A DNA stretch of 64,000 bases. Source: Panax quinquefolius (taxonomy: Eukaryota > Streptophyta > Magnoliopsida > Apiales > Araliaceae). The stretch is taken from contig CM035164.1 in assembly GCA_020205615.1 (NCBI GenBank), positions 3,127,501-3,191,500 of the forward strand, read 5' to 3'. Position numbers and translations under genes: made by a program. Below, one piece after another: positions 23,191 to 39,446 of the stretch. The notes below the pieces were generated by a model. That model had not been told where the DNA came from, searched no databases, and saw only the letters and a program-made list of their open reading frames with translations. How positions within the stretch are numbered: position 1 is the first letter of the stretch; each line of letters starts with the position of its first letter.

Positions 23191-23328
23191 CCGCACACGG
23201 CGGTCGTTCTGGCCTCAACAATGTCGGAACCAAAGCCATTACCACCACCTCCGCGGCGGCCGCACAAGGCGGCCGTTCTGAAATCATCCATGTCCGAACC
23301 AAATTTGGCACCGCCACCGCCGCCGCTC
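23191..23328 (+). repeat. 69-bp in-frame tandem duplication across the start codon
   Basis: Units 23191-23259 and 23260-23328 share CCGCACAMGGCGGYCGTTCTG, ATGTCSGAACCAAA and a CCACCNCC tail at the same spacing. The ATG codons fall at 23221 and 23290, exactly 69 bp (23 codons) apart, so the protein has two copies of an AVL...MSEP...PPPP segment. Confidence 0.85.
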
Positions 23329-23837
23329 CTGTCCAAACAACGGTCGTGGTCGCCGGACTCGCAGCGCGACGAGGCTTGGTTGAAGCTGAAGCATAATCAG
23401 CTCCGGCAACGCCACCGGAGCAAGAGCGTAACAGACGATGATTTCACTGAATTGAAAGCTTGTTTTGAATTAGGATTCGGATTTGAATTTAATTCTCCCG
23501 ACGTAGATCTGAAATTGACAAATATTTTTCCTGCTTTGGAGCTTTACCGTGCTGTTAATAGATTATCGAGGTCTTCATCATCGTCGTCAATGGCGAGCTC
23601 TAACTCCGATCAATTGATCGGAATTTCAGACAGTATAATTGATCCAGGTATAATAATTACAGATAATTATGTGATATCTGATTTTGATTTTTTAAATTAT
23701 TAATAAGCTTTATTAATTATTTCTAATTAAATATTGATGATGATGAAGATGCTGGGCCGGAGGAGGTGAAGGACAGATTAAGGCAATGGGCACAAGTGGT
23801 TGGTTGTTCCGTTCGGCAATTTTCTCCGATAAGTTGA
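23221..23837 (+). CDS. DUF1685 family protein, two exons, 171 aa
   Basis: Exons 23221-23647 and 23749-23837 join across a 101-bp intron (CCAG/GTATAA ... GATGAAG/AT), completing a split Asp codon (residue 143) and ending at TGA 23835-23837. The N-terminus is Pro-rich. The family core follows: SWSPDSQRDEAW (43-53), the basic RQRHRSKS (63-69), DFTELKACFELGFGF (74-88), LTNIFPALELYRAVN (99-113), a Ser run, and at the C-terminus EEVKDRLRQWAQVVGCSVRQFS (147-168) from exon 2. This order is typical of plant DUF1685 proteins, whose function is not established; I propose none. The start is set at MSEP because family members begin close to this and the upstream in-frame sequence to 23002 looks like leader. 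A second in-frame ATG lies 69 bp downstream in a duplicated segment. Convergent with the CDPK gene. Confidence 0.82.
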
Positions 23838-24730
23838 ATTTTATATTTCAAATATTAACCGGAGGGAAAAATAATCTAATCAATTTTCTAATCTAATTGT
23901 TGGATAGATGAATTGACATATTGTACTAAATTTCTTTTTATCATGAATATAAGTTTTCCCTTTGCAGTGATTAATGTTGTGATCAATTTTCTGAAAAAAT
24001 AGAATCATTAAATAATATTTGTGGAACAAATTGTTTTTTTTTTTCAATTAGGATTCGGAAAAGAGGGAGTATATGTTATTACCCTTCTTTTTCTCTTCCC
24101 TTAATAAAGTGTTTCTAGATTAACTTCTCATTGAAACAAACAGGGCCTTTCATCATAGAAAGTGCTTGTACAACTACAACTATACCAATTGGGTATTTTC
24201 ATTTAAAGCATAAAATATATTCTCCAAAAGTGAGAGATGATTCCAGAATGAAAAACCAACACTCTGTATGATCTCAATGAAACAAACAATTTCTATAATC
24301 AACATTGTGCAAGGATCCAAAAAATACAGATCAACATTACATGAAAACACCCTAGCAAACAAGTTAAATATAGGAGTATTTTCGACGAGATTAACTTGTA
24401 AGCCTAATTGACCTATATACAACACAAAACAACACAAAACAAGCACAAGTAGTCCCTCCTTGTAACCCCTTCACACCCCGCCCTTCTCCTCTTTCTACAA
24501 CTAAATCGAAACAAACCTAAACATAGCTATTTGATAATTAGTTGAGAGCCTCCTGCGCACATTCTTGAGGCCTCGTTGTAGGGGAGGAAAAATATTTGGA
24601 GAATTAACAATAATTTCACAAACAACAAAAGATTACGAGGGAACATTTGTTTTCTTCCATTTATAGCTGCATGCCTCTCTTCTTCTCTTTCTTTTCTTTT
24701 TTTTTTCCTTCTCATTTTTGTTTTGAATTT
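23838..24730. other. Interval between convergent genes: 3' UTRs
   Basis: 893 bp with no coding signal. The left part should hold the 3' UTR of the DUF1685 gene (an AT-rich stretch with AATAAT and AATATAAG motifs) and the right part, rich in CT on the plus strand (24655-24715), the 3' UTR of the CDPK. Poly(A) sites cannot be fixed by eye. Confidence 0.5.
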
Positions 24731-30710
<5,980 letters not shown>

Positions 30711-30749
30711 GATTCAAATGGTCAAATTCTTGGAATTTTATCTTATATC

Positions 30750-31107
30750 CTAAAACCAAACAAAAAAGAAAGTCAAAATGAAATCCTTTTTGAGCCAAAA
30801 GCAACAGGGTGCAAATCAAATCCAAGCCACAAATTAAATTTGTTTTCATAGATGAACAAACCCCAATAACTTTATCTCAAAAGAAAAAAAGACCACCCAT
30901 TATCAAATACTGATCTTTCAATAGGAAAAATAAAAAGGAAATGGCCCCAAAAGTTAAAAAATGGGGGAAAAGTAGGTTTTTGGAAGCAATTTTTCAGGAA
31001 TCTAGAATTAAGAGAGAAAATAAAAATATTTCTACAAATGAAGATGAACAAAACAAACGAGAAAAAATCCATCAAATATTTAAACCAAAATTACAAAGAA
31101 AACGTAC
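30750..31107 (-). other. 5' UTR intron of the CDPK gene
   Basis: On the minus strand CCTAG/GTACGT at 31107 and TTGGTTTTAG/GATATAAG at 30750 give a 358-bp intron ending 39 bp before the ATG at 30710. Leader introns are common in plant CDPK genes. Prediction from splice consensus only. Confidence 0.65.
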
Positions 31108-31395
31108 CTAGGATTGTTTCTCCTCTGATTTGGAGATGTTTTTGAGTGTAGATAAGAATGACCGAGATGGGTTTTCAAGATTAAGAGGCTAAAAATTCAA
31201 AGAAACGAATGAAATAGTTGTTGGGGGTAAACAAGAATGTGGAAATGGGGAATAATGTGAACAATGGGATTCAAGTTGAAAATCCGCCATGGATGAGAGA
31301 GAGTCAAAGCCCTTTCACAGAGACTTTTCTCTCTCCTCCTAACCTCCTTGCCTGTCTTTTTCGCTTTTTCTATCCGCTCTTTCCCTTTTTCTCTC
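31108..31395 (-). promoter_or_regulatory. Likely first untranslated exon and start region of the CDPK gene
   Basis: The minus strand here is GA-rich (GAGAGAGAAAAAGGGAAAGAG at 31382-31401), typical of a plant 5' leader next to the transcription start. The part from 31290 down to the splice donor holds an upstream ORF. The transcription start cannot be fixed; a TATA-like stretch is seen only in the (TA)n run at 31569-31588. Confidence 0.45.
31189..31290 (-). other. Upstream ORF (33 codons) in the CDPK leader
   Basis: Starts in strong context (ATCCATGGCG) at 31290 and stops at TAG 31189-31191, before the leader intron. The peptide begins MADFQLESHCSHYSPF and resembles nothing I recognise. It would be translated only if the transcript starts upstream of 31290, as the GA-rich leader suggests. 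Confidence 0.5.
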
Positions 31396-32188
31396 TCTAA
31401 TTTTGATAGTTTAATCTATCAATGGAAAATAATTAACTTATTAACCATTGTTAAGAGCTCCTATTTTTATTTTTTCAACTTCTTATTTTATAGAAGTAAT
31501 TCTTTTTTTGGTTTTTTCAAGGCATTTTTAAGTGTACCCAAAATAGGTAATAAAAAAATAATCAATCATATATATATATATATATATACTAGTTATATAT
31601 AAAAAAACTAAACCAACTATAGAATACAATGACCAAAATAGTTGTTTAGCCCATTATAAAAGATGAATACAAAATGAAATGGCTAATTATGATTGGTCAT
31701 TATCATTGAGGTCATTCATACGATGGATCATCAACTTAAAGATCATAATTCTGAGATTATAATTCATATAATCTCAAAATTATTAATTTTAAGATTCTAA
31801 TTTTGATTATAATTATAATTTAAACACTATTAAATAATTTTATAATTCTTAAACTAATAGTCTAAATCTAAATTTAAAAACAAAACAAGGCAAATTTTGG
31901 ATTAATAATCATATCTCAAATATAATTAACTTGAAATAAACATAACATTGTTATATATATACTGCTTGCTAAAAGGAACCAATTATATATACAAGTCGTG
32001 GCCACACACGTGTTGTGTATGTAAATGATATATTTATCTTTTATTTTATGTATTTTATTTCATTCTTTTATAAATAAAAAAGTTATATTTTAATCATTTT
32101 TTCAAAAAAAGAGAGTATAATTTTATTACAAAACTATTATAAAAGAATACTAATTTTAATATTAAGAACAATGATTAATGAAAAGAGA
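31396..32188. other. Intergenic AT-rich sequence, CDPK upstream region
   Basis: Contains (TA)n at 31569-31588 and several ATAATT-rich stretches, and CACACGTGTTG (about 32004), which includes the G-box core CACGTG. No gene seen. Confidence 0.5.
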
Positions 32189-32947
32189 GTCAGAAAGACC
32201 CAACTTTTATGAATAAAAATTTAATTTAATGTTATAGTTGTGGATAATATTTATAAATTTTGCAAAAGTAAAAGTTAATCATAAAATATTAGTTTGGTGG
32301 GAAAATATTCTTTTTTTTTTGAGAATATCCGTGACGACAAAGAAAATCATTAAGCGGACCCCAGCGGAATTAATTCATCATTTGATATAAAAATAGATAG
32401 AAATAACCTTTTTATAAAAATAACGGCAAAACTTTTACCGTTAACTATTGAAATACCCGATGATAAAAGTACAGTAATATGCGTGGTTGCATAGTAGCAC
32501 ACAGTATTGTACAATATCTTTGATTATTGATACATAAGTAAGAAATTACTCAGTTTTATTCAATTATTGCAACAGTGGTTGATGCATAGTATCTCATATT
32601 ATTGATTCAATTATTGTCACAGTATCATCTGCACAATATTTTATATTATTAAATCAATAAATGAGACGACACAGTTATTCATATTATTATTTGCATTATT
32701 GATAATGTCTAGAAAGTTCTGTCGAGGAAAGGGGTTTGGTCATCTAATTGCGCGCCAATAAGGAGAAGTCCTTATCGGAAAGCCTCTTCTTTTTTGTGAA
32801 TGATCTCGTTGTTAATATTGGGAGTTATAATATTAATGATGAATAATTGTTGAAAGATTAAAAATGTGTTTAGTGAAGTCAAGTGATTTAGTATAAATAA
32901 AGGGGTTTGTCATGAAGTATTTATTGTAAATTTGGTTTATTACATGG
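32189..32947 (+). repeat. Old gypsy LTR, left part (split by 32948-45030)
   Basis: Begins near 32190 with AGAAAGACCCAACTTTTATG, a degraded form of the lineage's TGTGAGACCCC start, and follows the U3 pattern (GTTATAGTTGTGG, TTTATAAATTTTGCAA, AGAAAGTTCTGTC). It stops at the CATGG target duplication (32943-32947) and continues at 45036. Confidence 0.75.
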
Positions 32948-34130
32948 TGTAAGACCCCAACTTTTTAATGAATAATATCAAATTTCCTCTAATTATTATT
33001 GTGAATAATAAGGTGTTAATTTGATATAATACTTTAGTTATGGGTGAAATGTGCAAATTTTGCAAAATAAGCAAGTGGTTATAAAATATTCATTTGTCGG
33101 GGAATATTCGTGGAATATTCTTTCTGTCGGGGAATATTCGTACGAAGGCGCAGCTATTTGTGGGCCCCATAACGGAAAACGGTCTGATGAAGATAACGAC
33201 AAAAATTAAGTTTTTATAAATAACGGCGTAATTGTTACAGATTATCATCTTGTTGGAATACCGGTGGTTAAAATAAAATAATATACATGTGGTTTAGCGA
33301 TGGCACACGGTTTTATATAGTATTTTTGAATTATTGATCCTTACGTGAAGGCCTTCTTTCAACAATTGTTACGATAATTACTTGCTCAATATTTTATTTT
33401 ATTGGTTTAATAATTGAATGCGTTGATATTTTAAATTATTGTTGTTCAATAATTGTCATCGCCTGACAACATCTCCATTATCGGATCAATAATTCATATT
33501 ATTTGGAATAATATTATTAGATAGCATTATCGATAATGTCTAAAAGTTACATCAAGGAGAGGTTTGGTCACCTAATCATTGCGCCAAGAAGTGAGAGAAA
33601 TCCTTATCGAAAAGCCCTCTTCCTGTGAATGCGACTGGTTATCATAAATGTGATTACGTAATATTATTTGTGAATAATTAATTATTGATTCATATGATAA
33701 GGAAATATTTATTTTATGTGGATATAAATGATGGATATATTTATTGTGGTTATAAATGAAGGAATTAATGCTGAGGTGTTTTATCAGTATTTTGTCGGGA
33801 TGGAAGTTTTAAAAATCGTCCGTATGTGGATTTCGGTCATTTTTCGTTTGGAATTTGGAAAAACTTAAAGCTACAAAGTTGTAGAGAATTCAATTTCGTG
33901 CGGAATGGACATAAAATTAGTATTTTTCTGATAAACGGACTATTTTCTATGAATTATTAAAGTTTCTGATTATTGTTTAAATGATAAAATATTTTGGAAA
34001 ATTCTAGAATTGGTTGGTGAGAAATGTGCTCAATTGAATTTCAAAAGTGGTGGGCTTGAATAGTAACAGGTAAAGTCATCAGGTAGCAGGTTAGTCTTCT
34101 ATGGCGTTCTAAGCATTTTTCTATAAATAG

Positions 34131-34140
34131 GGTGCTTAGT
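34131..34140 (+). promoter_or_regulatory. TATA box of the LTR promoter
   Basis: CTATAAATAG, conserved in related LTRs at 7105, 43793, 45343 and (minus) 37139-37148. A transcript start about 30 bp downstream is expected, leaving a long R-U5 of about 1.2 kb. Confidence 0.7.
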
Positions 34141-34307
34141 TAGAATTGAAAATCACACTAGAATTCATAAGTTTTCTCTCCTCCTCTCTCTATAATATTG
34201 AGCGTATTTTGTGAGTATTTTAGTACTTTGAGTGTTGTTATATACGGTGCAAAGTTCATTCAAGACTATATCCAGATTTAGGTCGTAAGTCTTTGTCTCT
34301 TTGCAAG

Positions 34308-35125
34308 GTAAGGGATGTTATTTTCTTCTTAAAATGATATTTTCTTCAATATCATTATGCCGAAATATTAGTATGAACTTTTTATCAAATTTGGAACTTT
34401 TTGTGTCGGGTTACTATTCACGTATAGAAGGCACTTATTCACGAATACTAAGACTATTCATTCAAAGAAAAAATGAAATTTTTTTCTTTTTGTCCAAGTT
34501 GTCTATTATGGTTACTATCTTTGATTGTATCTATGTTTTGATCATTATTTTTGAATTCTGCTTCAAAATTGGTTATTTTGGAGTATTATTGAACTTAGAT
34601 AAACTATAATACTGAATCCTTAATATTTGATCTTTTATCTCAATTTGGATTCGCTTTTTTTAAAATATTTTCATCATCCTCAGGTCCTAAATGATGATAT
34701 TAATGAATATCTTTGGCACCAGAAAGTGCAAAAGATGAATGATTACCTAATGAATATCTTTGGCCCGTAGTGGAAAGATGAACAGTGTTGAGATGAACAT
34801 GACCAATTGGTGATATGAAATGAATATCTTTGGCATGTAGTGCAAAGATGAATATTTGATTCAAGATGTATATTGATTGATGTTACAGGATAAAATATTG
34901 ACGATGGACTTTTAAATCTTAGAAGATAGTAGAATTCTTTCTCTACTTGTCTCTTAATGGATTGTTGTTTCATTGCGATTGTTGATCTAAAACTTGTTGT
35001 CTATTATATTTTATCGATTTTTCCTGTTGAAGACTAATGATAATTTGTTGTATATTATCTTAGTCATAATATTCTTTACTGGGCTAGTTGAGCTCACCCT
35101 TTTCTTTTTGTTCCATCTTTCTCAG
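34308..35125 (+). other. Putative leader intron within the LTR (818 bp)
   Basis: Donor GCAAG/GTAAGGG and acceptor TTTTTGTTCCATCTTTCTCAG/GAGG flank a region with a CTAAT branch-site-like word (about 35034) upstream of the pyrimidine tract. Equivalent pairs: 7239-8607, 43975-44782, 45518-46750, 49397-50296 and, on the minus strand, 35731-36994. Spacing varies but both sites persist. No transcript evidence is available to me. Confidence 0.45.
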
Positions 35126-35375
35126 GAGGCGAGAATATAGCGGGAACTAGTCGGGGTGTGGAGTGATGTTTCCAGTCAGTCGTGTTAGCAGTCCTCACTA
35201 TTTTAAAAAATAGTGTGATAATAATTATAATAAGGACTACTTTTGAGTTTGTATACTATCTATTAGACAATATTTTTATTTAAACTCACAGTTTAATGAA
35301 GTTGTATTTGTTTCTGTACCATGTATTTGGCGACTCAGAATGGGTGATGTATACCTATTTTGGGGGCGTCACATT

Positions 35376-35387
35376 TGGTATCAAAGC
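35376..35387 (+). promoter_or_regulatory. Primer-binding site
   Basis: TGGTATCAAAGC two bases after the 5' LTR; one base from the initiator tRNA-Met site. Confidence 0.85.
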
Positions 35388-35730
35388 TTAGGGATATGAT
35401 CCCTGGCTGAGATGTGAGACAAGAACTAGGAGGGGAGAGATGGGGAATTCTGTGATGCCCCCAAAATTAGGTATACGTCACCCATCTTGGGTCGCCACTT
35501 ACATGGTACATAAATTCAAATACAACTTACTAATATAATCGTAGTATACAATACGACATAAATCGTGAGTTTAAATACAAATATTGTCTACTAGATATTA
35601 TACAAACTCAAAAGGAGTCCTCATTACAACTATTATCACACTATTTCACGTAATAGTGAGGACTACTATCGCTATCCTCTCGACCATTACTCCGCTCCCT
35701 CGACTCAAATCCCAAAATATGTTCTCATTT

Positions 35731-36994
35731 CTGAAGAGAATAAAGAAAGAAAGGGTGAGCTCAACTAGCCCAAGAAGAAATATTATGACTAAGATAATGC
35801 GTAATAAATTATCATTAGCCTTCAACGATGTTAAACTGATAAAATACAATAGACAACCAGTTTAATCTGCGGAATATCAATCCATTAAAAGAGTCAAGTA
35901 GAAAATAAAGTCTCTACCTGTCTTTTTAGGTTTTAAAAGGTTTTCATCAATTTTTTATCACGAGACTCAAACTTAATAAATAAACCACCACATCTAATCT
36001 TCCTGTACCCTGGTCAAGGATTTTCATCAAATTATCAATGGTCATGACTATACCGAATCACCCCCGGTCATAATCATACCAAAAAACTATTCATCAACGC
36101 ATTACAAAACCATTTGAGGACTTTTATCACATCATTTATAACAAGCAATGATTATAATTAAATGATCCTCGGTTATAATCATACTAAGTTCATCTATGCA
36201 CGTAAGCCAAAAGATAACATAATATAACATGAGGATGATGACAATGACATAATAATTCAATAAAACAAGTTCAAGAATTAATTTATCTAGGAATTATTAA
36301 CGCCCAAAATTGTCAACAAGATCTTGTTTTGTAGAGTAAAATTCAAGAATGATCGGAAGAATATTTCCATGAAAAGATATCTTTGGATGAAGCGCAAATA
36401 TCAAGGATATTCCACTAATTTCATGGAGTATAGAAGTCAAAGTTTTAACCAACTGGGTATAATAAAGAATGGAATAACAAAAGAAATCACCATGCATGCG
36501 GTATTCAGCATAGACAAGGTTATTCCAATGAATAATAATAATAGCGAACCAAAGTCGGTGAAATTCACAATCGCGGGATGATCCAATGAATAATAAATGT
36601 CTTTGAATAATAAACAATGGAACCGGTCCTGTAAAACACATACATGATATTCCAATGTAATAATAAATGCGGAATAATAAACAATGGAACCGGTCCTGTA
36701 AAACACACATGCATGTGATATTCCAAATGAATAATAAAGAATGGAATAATGTAAGAAGATCACCAAGTATAGGGGATTCAGCATTATCAAAGTTATTCCA
36801 ATGAATAAATAAGAATGGAATAATATAAGGATTTCACCAAGTATAGGGTATCCACAGTATACGAGTTATGTATAGGGTATGCCACTTTTACAAAGTTATT
36901 CCAATGTAATAATAATGAATGGAATAACATAAGTTCTCTTCATGAATAAGAAAGAATAACACCCCTTACGGATACAACAAATAATATCCCTTAC
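35731..36994 (-). other. Putative leader intron in the inverted solo LTR
   Basis: Minus-strand donor TCAAAG/GTAAGGG at 36994 and acceptor TTCTCTTCAG at 35731, downstream of a TATA box at 37148-37139. Confidence 0.4.
36440..36960 (-). repeat. Minisatellite array in the inverted solo LTR
   Basis: Repeated AATAATAAANAATGGAA and TATTCCAATG boxes with spacers containing GGTCCTGTAAAACACA (two near-identical units at about 36590-36720) and ACCAAGTATAGGG. It is the counterpart of 7286-7795. Confidence 0.7.
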
Positions 36995-37899
36995 CTTTGA
37001 AAGAAACTGGATATAAATAAAAGTGAAGTAGCGAGAATACTCTTCTTCTTTCTCTATAGATTTTCTCTCTATAGCTTCTCTCTAATTTCTCTCTAGAGTT
37101 TCAAAGAATTCGTAAGAAAATAATGAAGGAATGAGCTTCTATTTATAGGAAAATAGAATGCATAGTAATTAATCCATGAACGGTCCAGATTGATTTACTT
37201 TAATCGACGATCCATATTTAAAGCAAAATCTTTTAAATAAAATATAATATATTCTATTTATATAAAACATTTTACTATGCAAACACTATGCAAAACACTA
37301 TGCAACACTATGAATAATAAAATATAATATATTCTATTTATAGAATAACTTTAATAAAGTATTTTGTTTTATATAAAAGATGTTTCGCTTTTATTACGTT
37401 AATAATACTGAATAAAACAAAACGTCATTATCGCTTATAATAATTCATATTATTAATCGGCAATAATGGAATCAATGGTGACTTCTCACATAAGCATCAA
37501 TAATCAATACCGGTGTCTTACTTACGCAACCACACGATTCTCGTATTTTTACTACCGAGTAGTTCAACAAAGATCAACCAGTAAAACTTCCGCCATTATT
37601 TCAATAAAATATTTTTGTCGCTTTCTCAATCCGAAATAATAATTACAGTATGGGGTCCACCAATGATTGAGTAGTTATACGAATATTCCCTGCTAAACCG
37701 AATATTCCCACCAATCGAATATAATATAACCACTTGCATACTTTGCAAAATTTATAAATACTACCCACAACTATAATATTATCTCAAATTCACACCACAA
37801 TATTAAAAATTATTTCGACAAAATTTAAATTTTTATTGATAAAATCTGGGGTCTCACAAATTCCTTCGCTAGTATGACCTGACTAAGTTTATTTGGTAT

Positions 37900-38947
37900 T
37901 TATTTGGTCGGTCAGAGTATAGGGATAATATGTTGCATGACAATTAACCCTTGTTTTATGGCGATTTAAGAAATGGCAATGAGAACGTTAATAATGGTGT
38001 GAATGAGACCGTGGAGATGCCTTTAATCACCACCTGTGGAACGATGCAACAGAAGAAGCAATATTTCTCCCAGTGAACAACACTCCCAACAAATGATGAA
38101 TGATGGGATGTTTAGAAGCTTTTTGCAGCTCATGCAAAACCGCATTTAGGAGACTCGTACAAAAATACTGGTGGAAATGATAAGAACGCTTCGACTTGTC
38201 ACAAATGCAAGCGCTTCAAAGAGTCAGGACCACCTGAATTTCGTGGAAAGTTTAATCCGATCAAGGCGAAACGTGGGTCAAGCAAATTACCAAGATTTTC
38301 GATGTCTTGGGATGCACGGAGAACGAAGGTTCCATTCGCCACCTTTATGTTTCAAGTGGTAAAGGCGGACACTCGGTGGGAGTCTGTGAAGCGTACCCGA
38401 CTGCGCCTCAACAACACGCTCTTGGGAAACATTTTAGAAACTATTTAATGACAAGTACTTTCTGAAAGTATTCGCGTATAAGAAGGAGGTGAAGTTTATC
38501 GATCGAACAAAACAATATGACGATGTGTCCCAAAGATGAGGCTAAGTTCACCGAGTTATCCAGTTTCACCTCATTTGGTCGAAAATGAGGAACGAATGAC
38601 GAGGATGTTTCGAGAGGTCTAAAGCCCGAGATTCGCAATATCTTATATCTCATAAATTTTCTTTATATTTAGATGTTGTAAACAGGGCTCAATTATTAGA
38701 GCGAGATAATGAGTATGTGCAACCAAGGGACCATAACCAGGGTCATACCGGTGGCAGCGGTCATCGGAGCAATGACAACCAGAGGGAAGAAAAGCATTCG
38801 GACAAAAGAGGTAACCACTTTAGTGGTAATCGTGGCCGTGATAATAGAAGGAGCGAATCGGGAAGAGATTTCAAAAGGAGAAGGTACAATAATGATAGCG
38901 TGAAGACGTCAGCACCAACATCAATTGTTTCTAGGGGAGGAGAATGA
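37900..38947 (+). pseudogene. Gypsy gag remnant
   Basis: Coding echoes in shifting frames. ESGPPEFRGKFNP appears at about 38219-38258, and the Arg/Gly/Asn-rich linker that precedes the zinc knuckles at 38717-38947 (HNQGHTGGSGHRSND...RDNRRSESGRD). Stops and shifts occur throughout, including a TGA right before the first knuckle. No intact gag can be translated. Confidence 0.7.
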
Positions 38948-38949
38948 CC

Positions 38950-39445
38950 ACCGGTTGTTTGTTACAAATGCGGGAAAGAGGGACACATCAGCCCAAATTG
39001 CCCATAACAATCCAAGGTGTGTTATAATTGTGGAAAGGAAGGTCATATAGCTAGAGATTGTCTAGTTGTGAAACCAAGTTCAACGGGGATGGTGACTCCA
39101 AAGGTTGTCCCGGACAAGTCAAAGTTGGTGGTTCCTGGAAGGGCGTTTGTTGTGACTACACAAAATACGAGGAACCCAAACGAGGTGATCAGGGGTAAGC
39201 TAATCATAAACTCTTGCGTAGTTTATACCTTATTAGATACCAGTTCTACCCATTCTTTTATTTCTCCTGCTTGTGCTCAACATTTAAACTTGACTCCTGA
39301 GAAATTAGACCTTGACTTATCTGTTGAGACTCCGTTAGGAGAAACTTTCATTACATCTACTGTTTATAAATCTTGCTTGATTCAAGTCGATACCATCACA
39401 TTACCCCGCCGAATCTTATTTCGCTTGAAAATTCTTCAGATTTGA
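38950..39445 (+). pseudogene. Two CCHC zinc knuckles and protease
   Basis: VCYKCGKEGHISPNC (about 38959-39000) is followed, after a TAA, by VCYNCGKEGHIARDC (about 39017-39061), both C-X2-C-X4-H-X4-C. The retropepsin segment runs from about 39199; its active site reads LLDTSSTHSFIS, with Ser replacing the Gly of the DTG triad (the older copy at 5.07 kb keeps DTG). The frame ends with a shift near 39440; the flap-distal strand DVILGIDWLTTHH continues in another frame. Confidence 0.85.
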
Positions 39446-39446
39446 T

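Larger units (their letters stand above)
32948..35373 (+). repeat. 5' LTR, 2426 bp
   Basis: TGTAAGACCCC...GGGGGCGTCACA. Landmarks: three GAATATTC palindromes at 33102-33139, TATA box CTATAAATAG at 34131-34140, donor-like GCAAG/GTAAGG at 34303-34312, hairpins at 34756-34849, acceptor-like TTTCTCAG/G at 35118-35126, and an inverted repeat CACTATTTT...AATAGTG at 35196-35215. Confidence 0.92.
35451..37858 (-). mobile_element. Solo LTR of the same lineage, inverted, 2408 bp
   Basis: Plus strand starts TGTGATGCCCCC and ends GGGGTCTCACA, i.e. the LTR read backwards, flanked by the 5-bp duplication AATTC (35446-35450 and 37859-37863). No internal region remains, so it arose by LTR-LTR recombination after insertion. 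It carries a minisatellite at about 36440-36960 like that of the LTR at 6349-8869, which it resembles more than its host's LTRs. It lies 77 bp after the end of the 5' LTR and so forms an inverted repeat with it. Confidence 0.92.

Noticed and set aside
23002..23220. 73 extra in-frame codons upstream of the DUF1685 start
   Set aside because: Composition is unlike the family N-terminus, and the segment contains the likely leader just after the promoter-like elements. MSEP at 23221 fits relatives better, though transcript data could change this.
31348..31602. An 84-codon plus-strand ORF upstream of the CDPK
   Set aside because: Phe/Ile/Tyr-rich translation of CT-rich leader and TA repeats on the opposite strand; no domain.
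35376..35387. tRNA-like sequence TGGTATCAAAGC
   Set aside because: It is only the 12-base primer-binding site complementary to a tRNA 3' end, not a tRNA gene; the same holds for 61337-61348 and 17501-17512.
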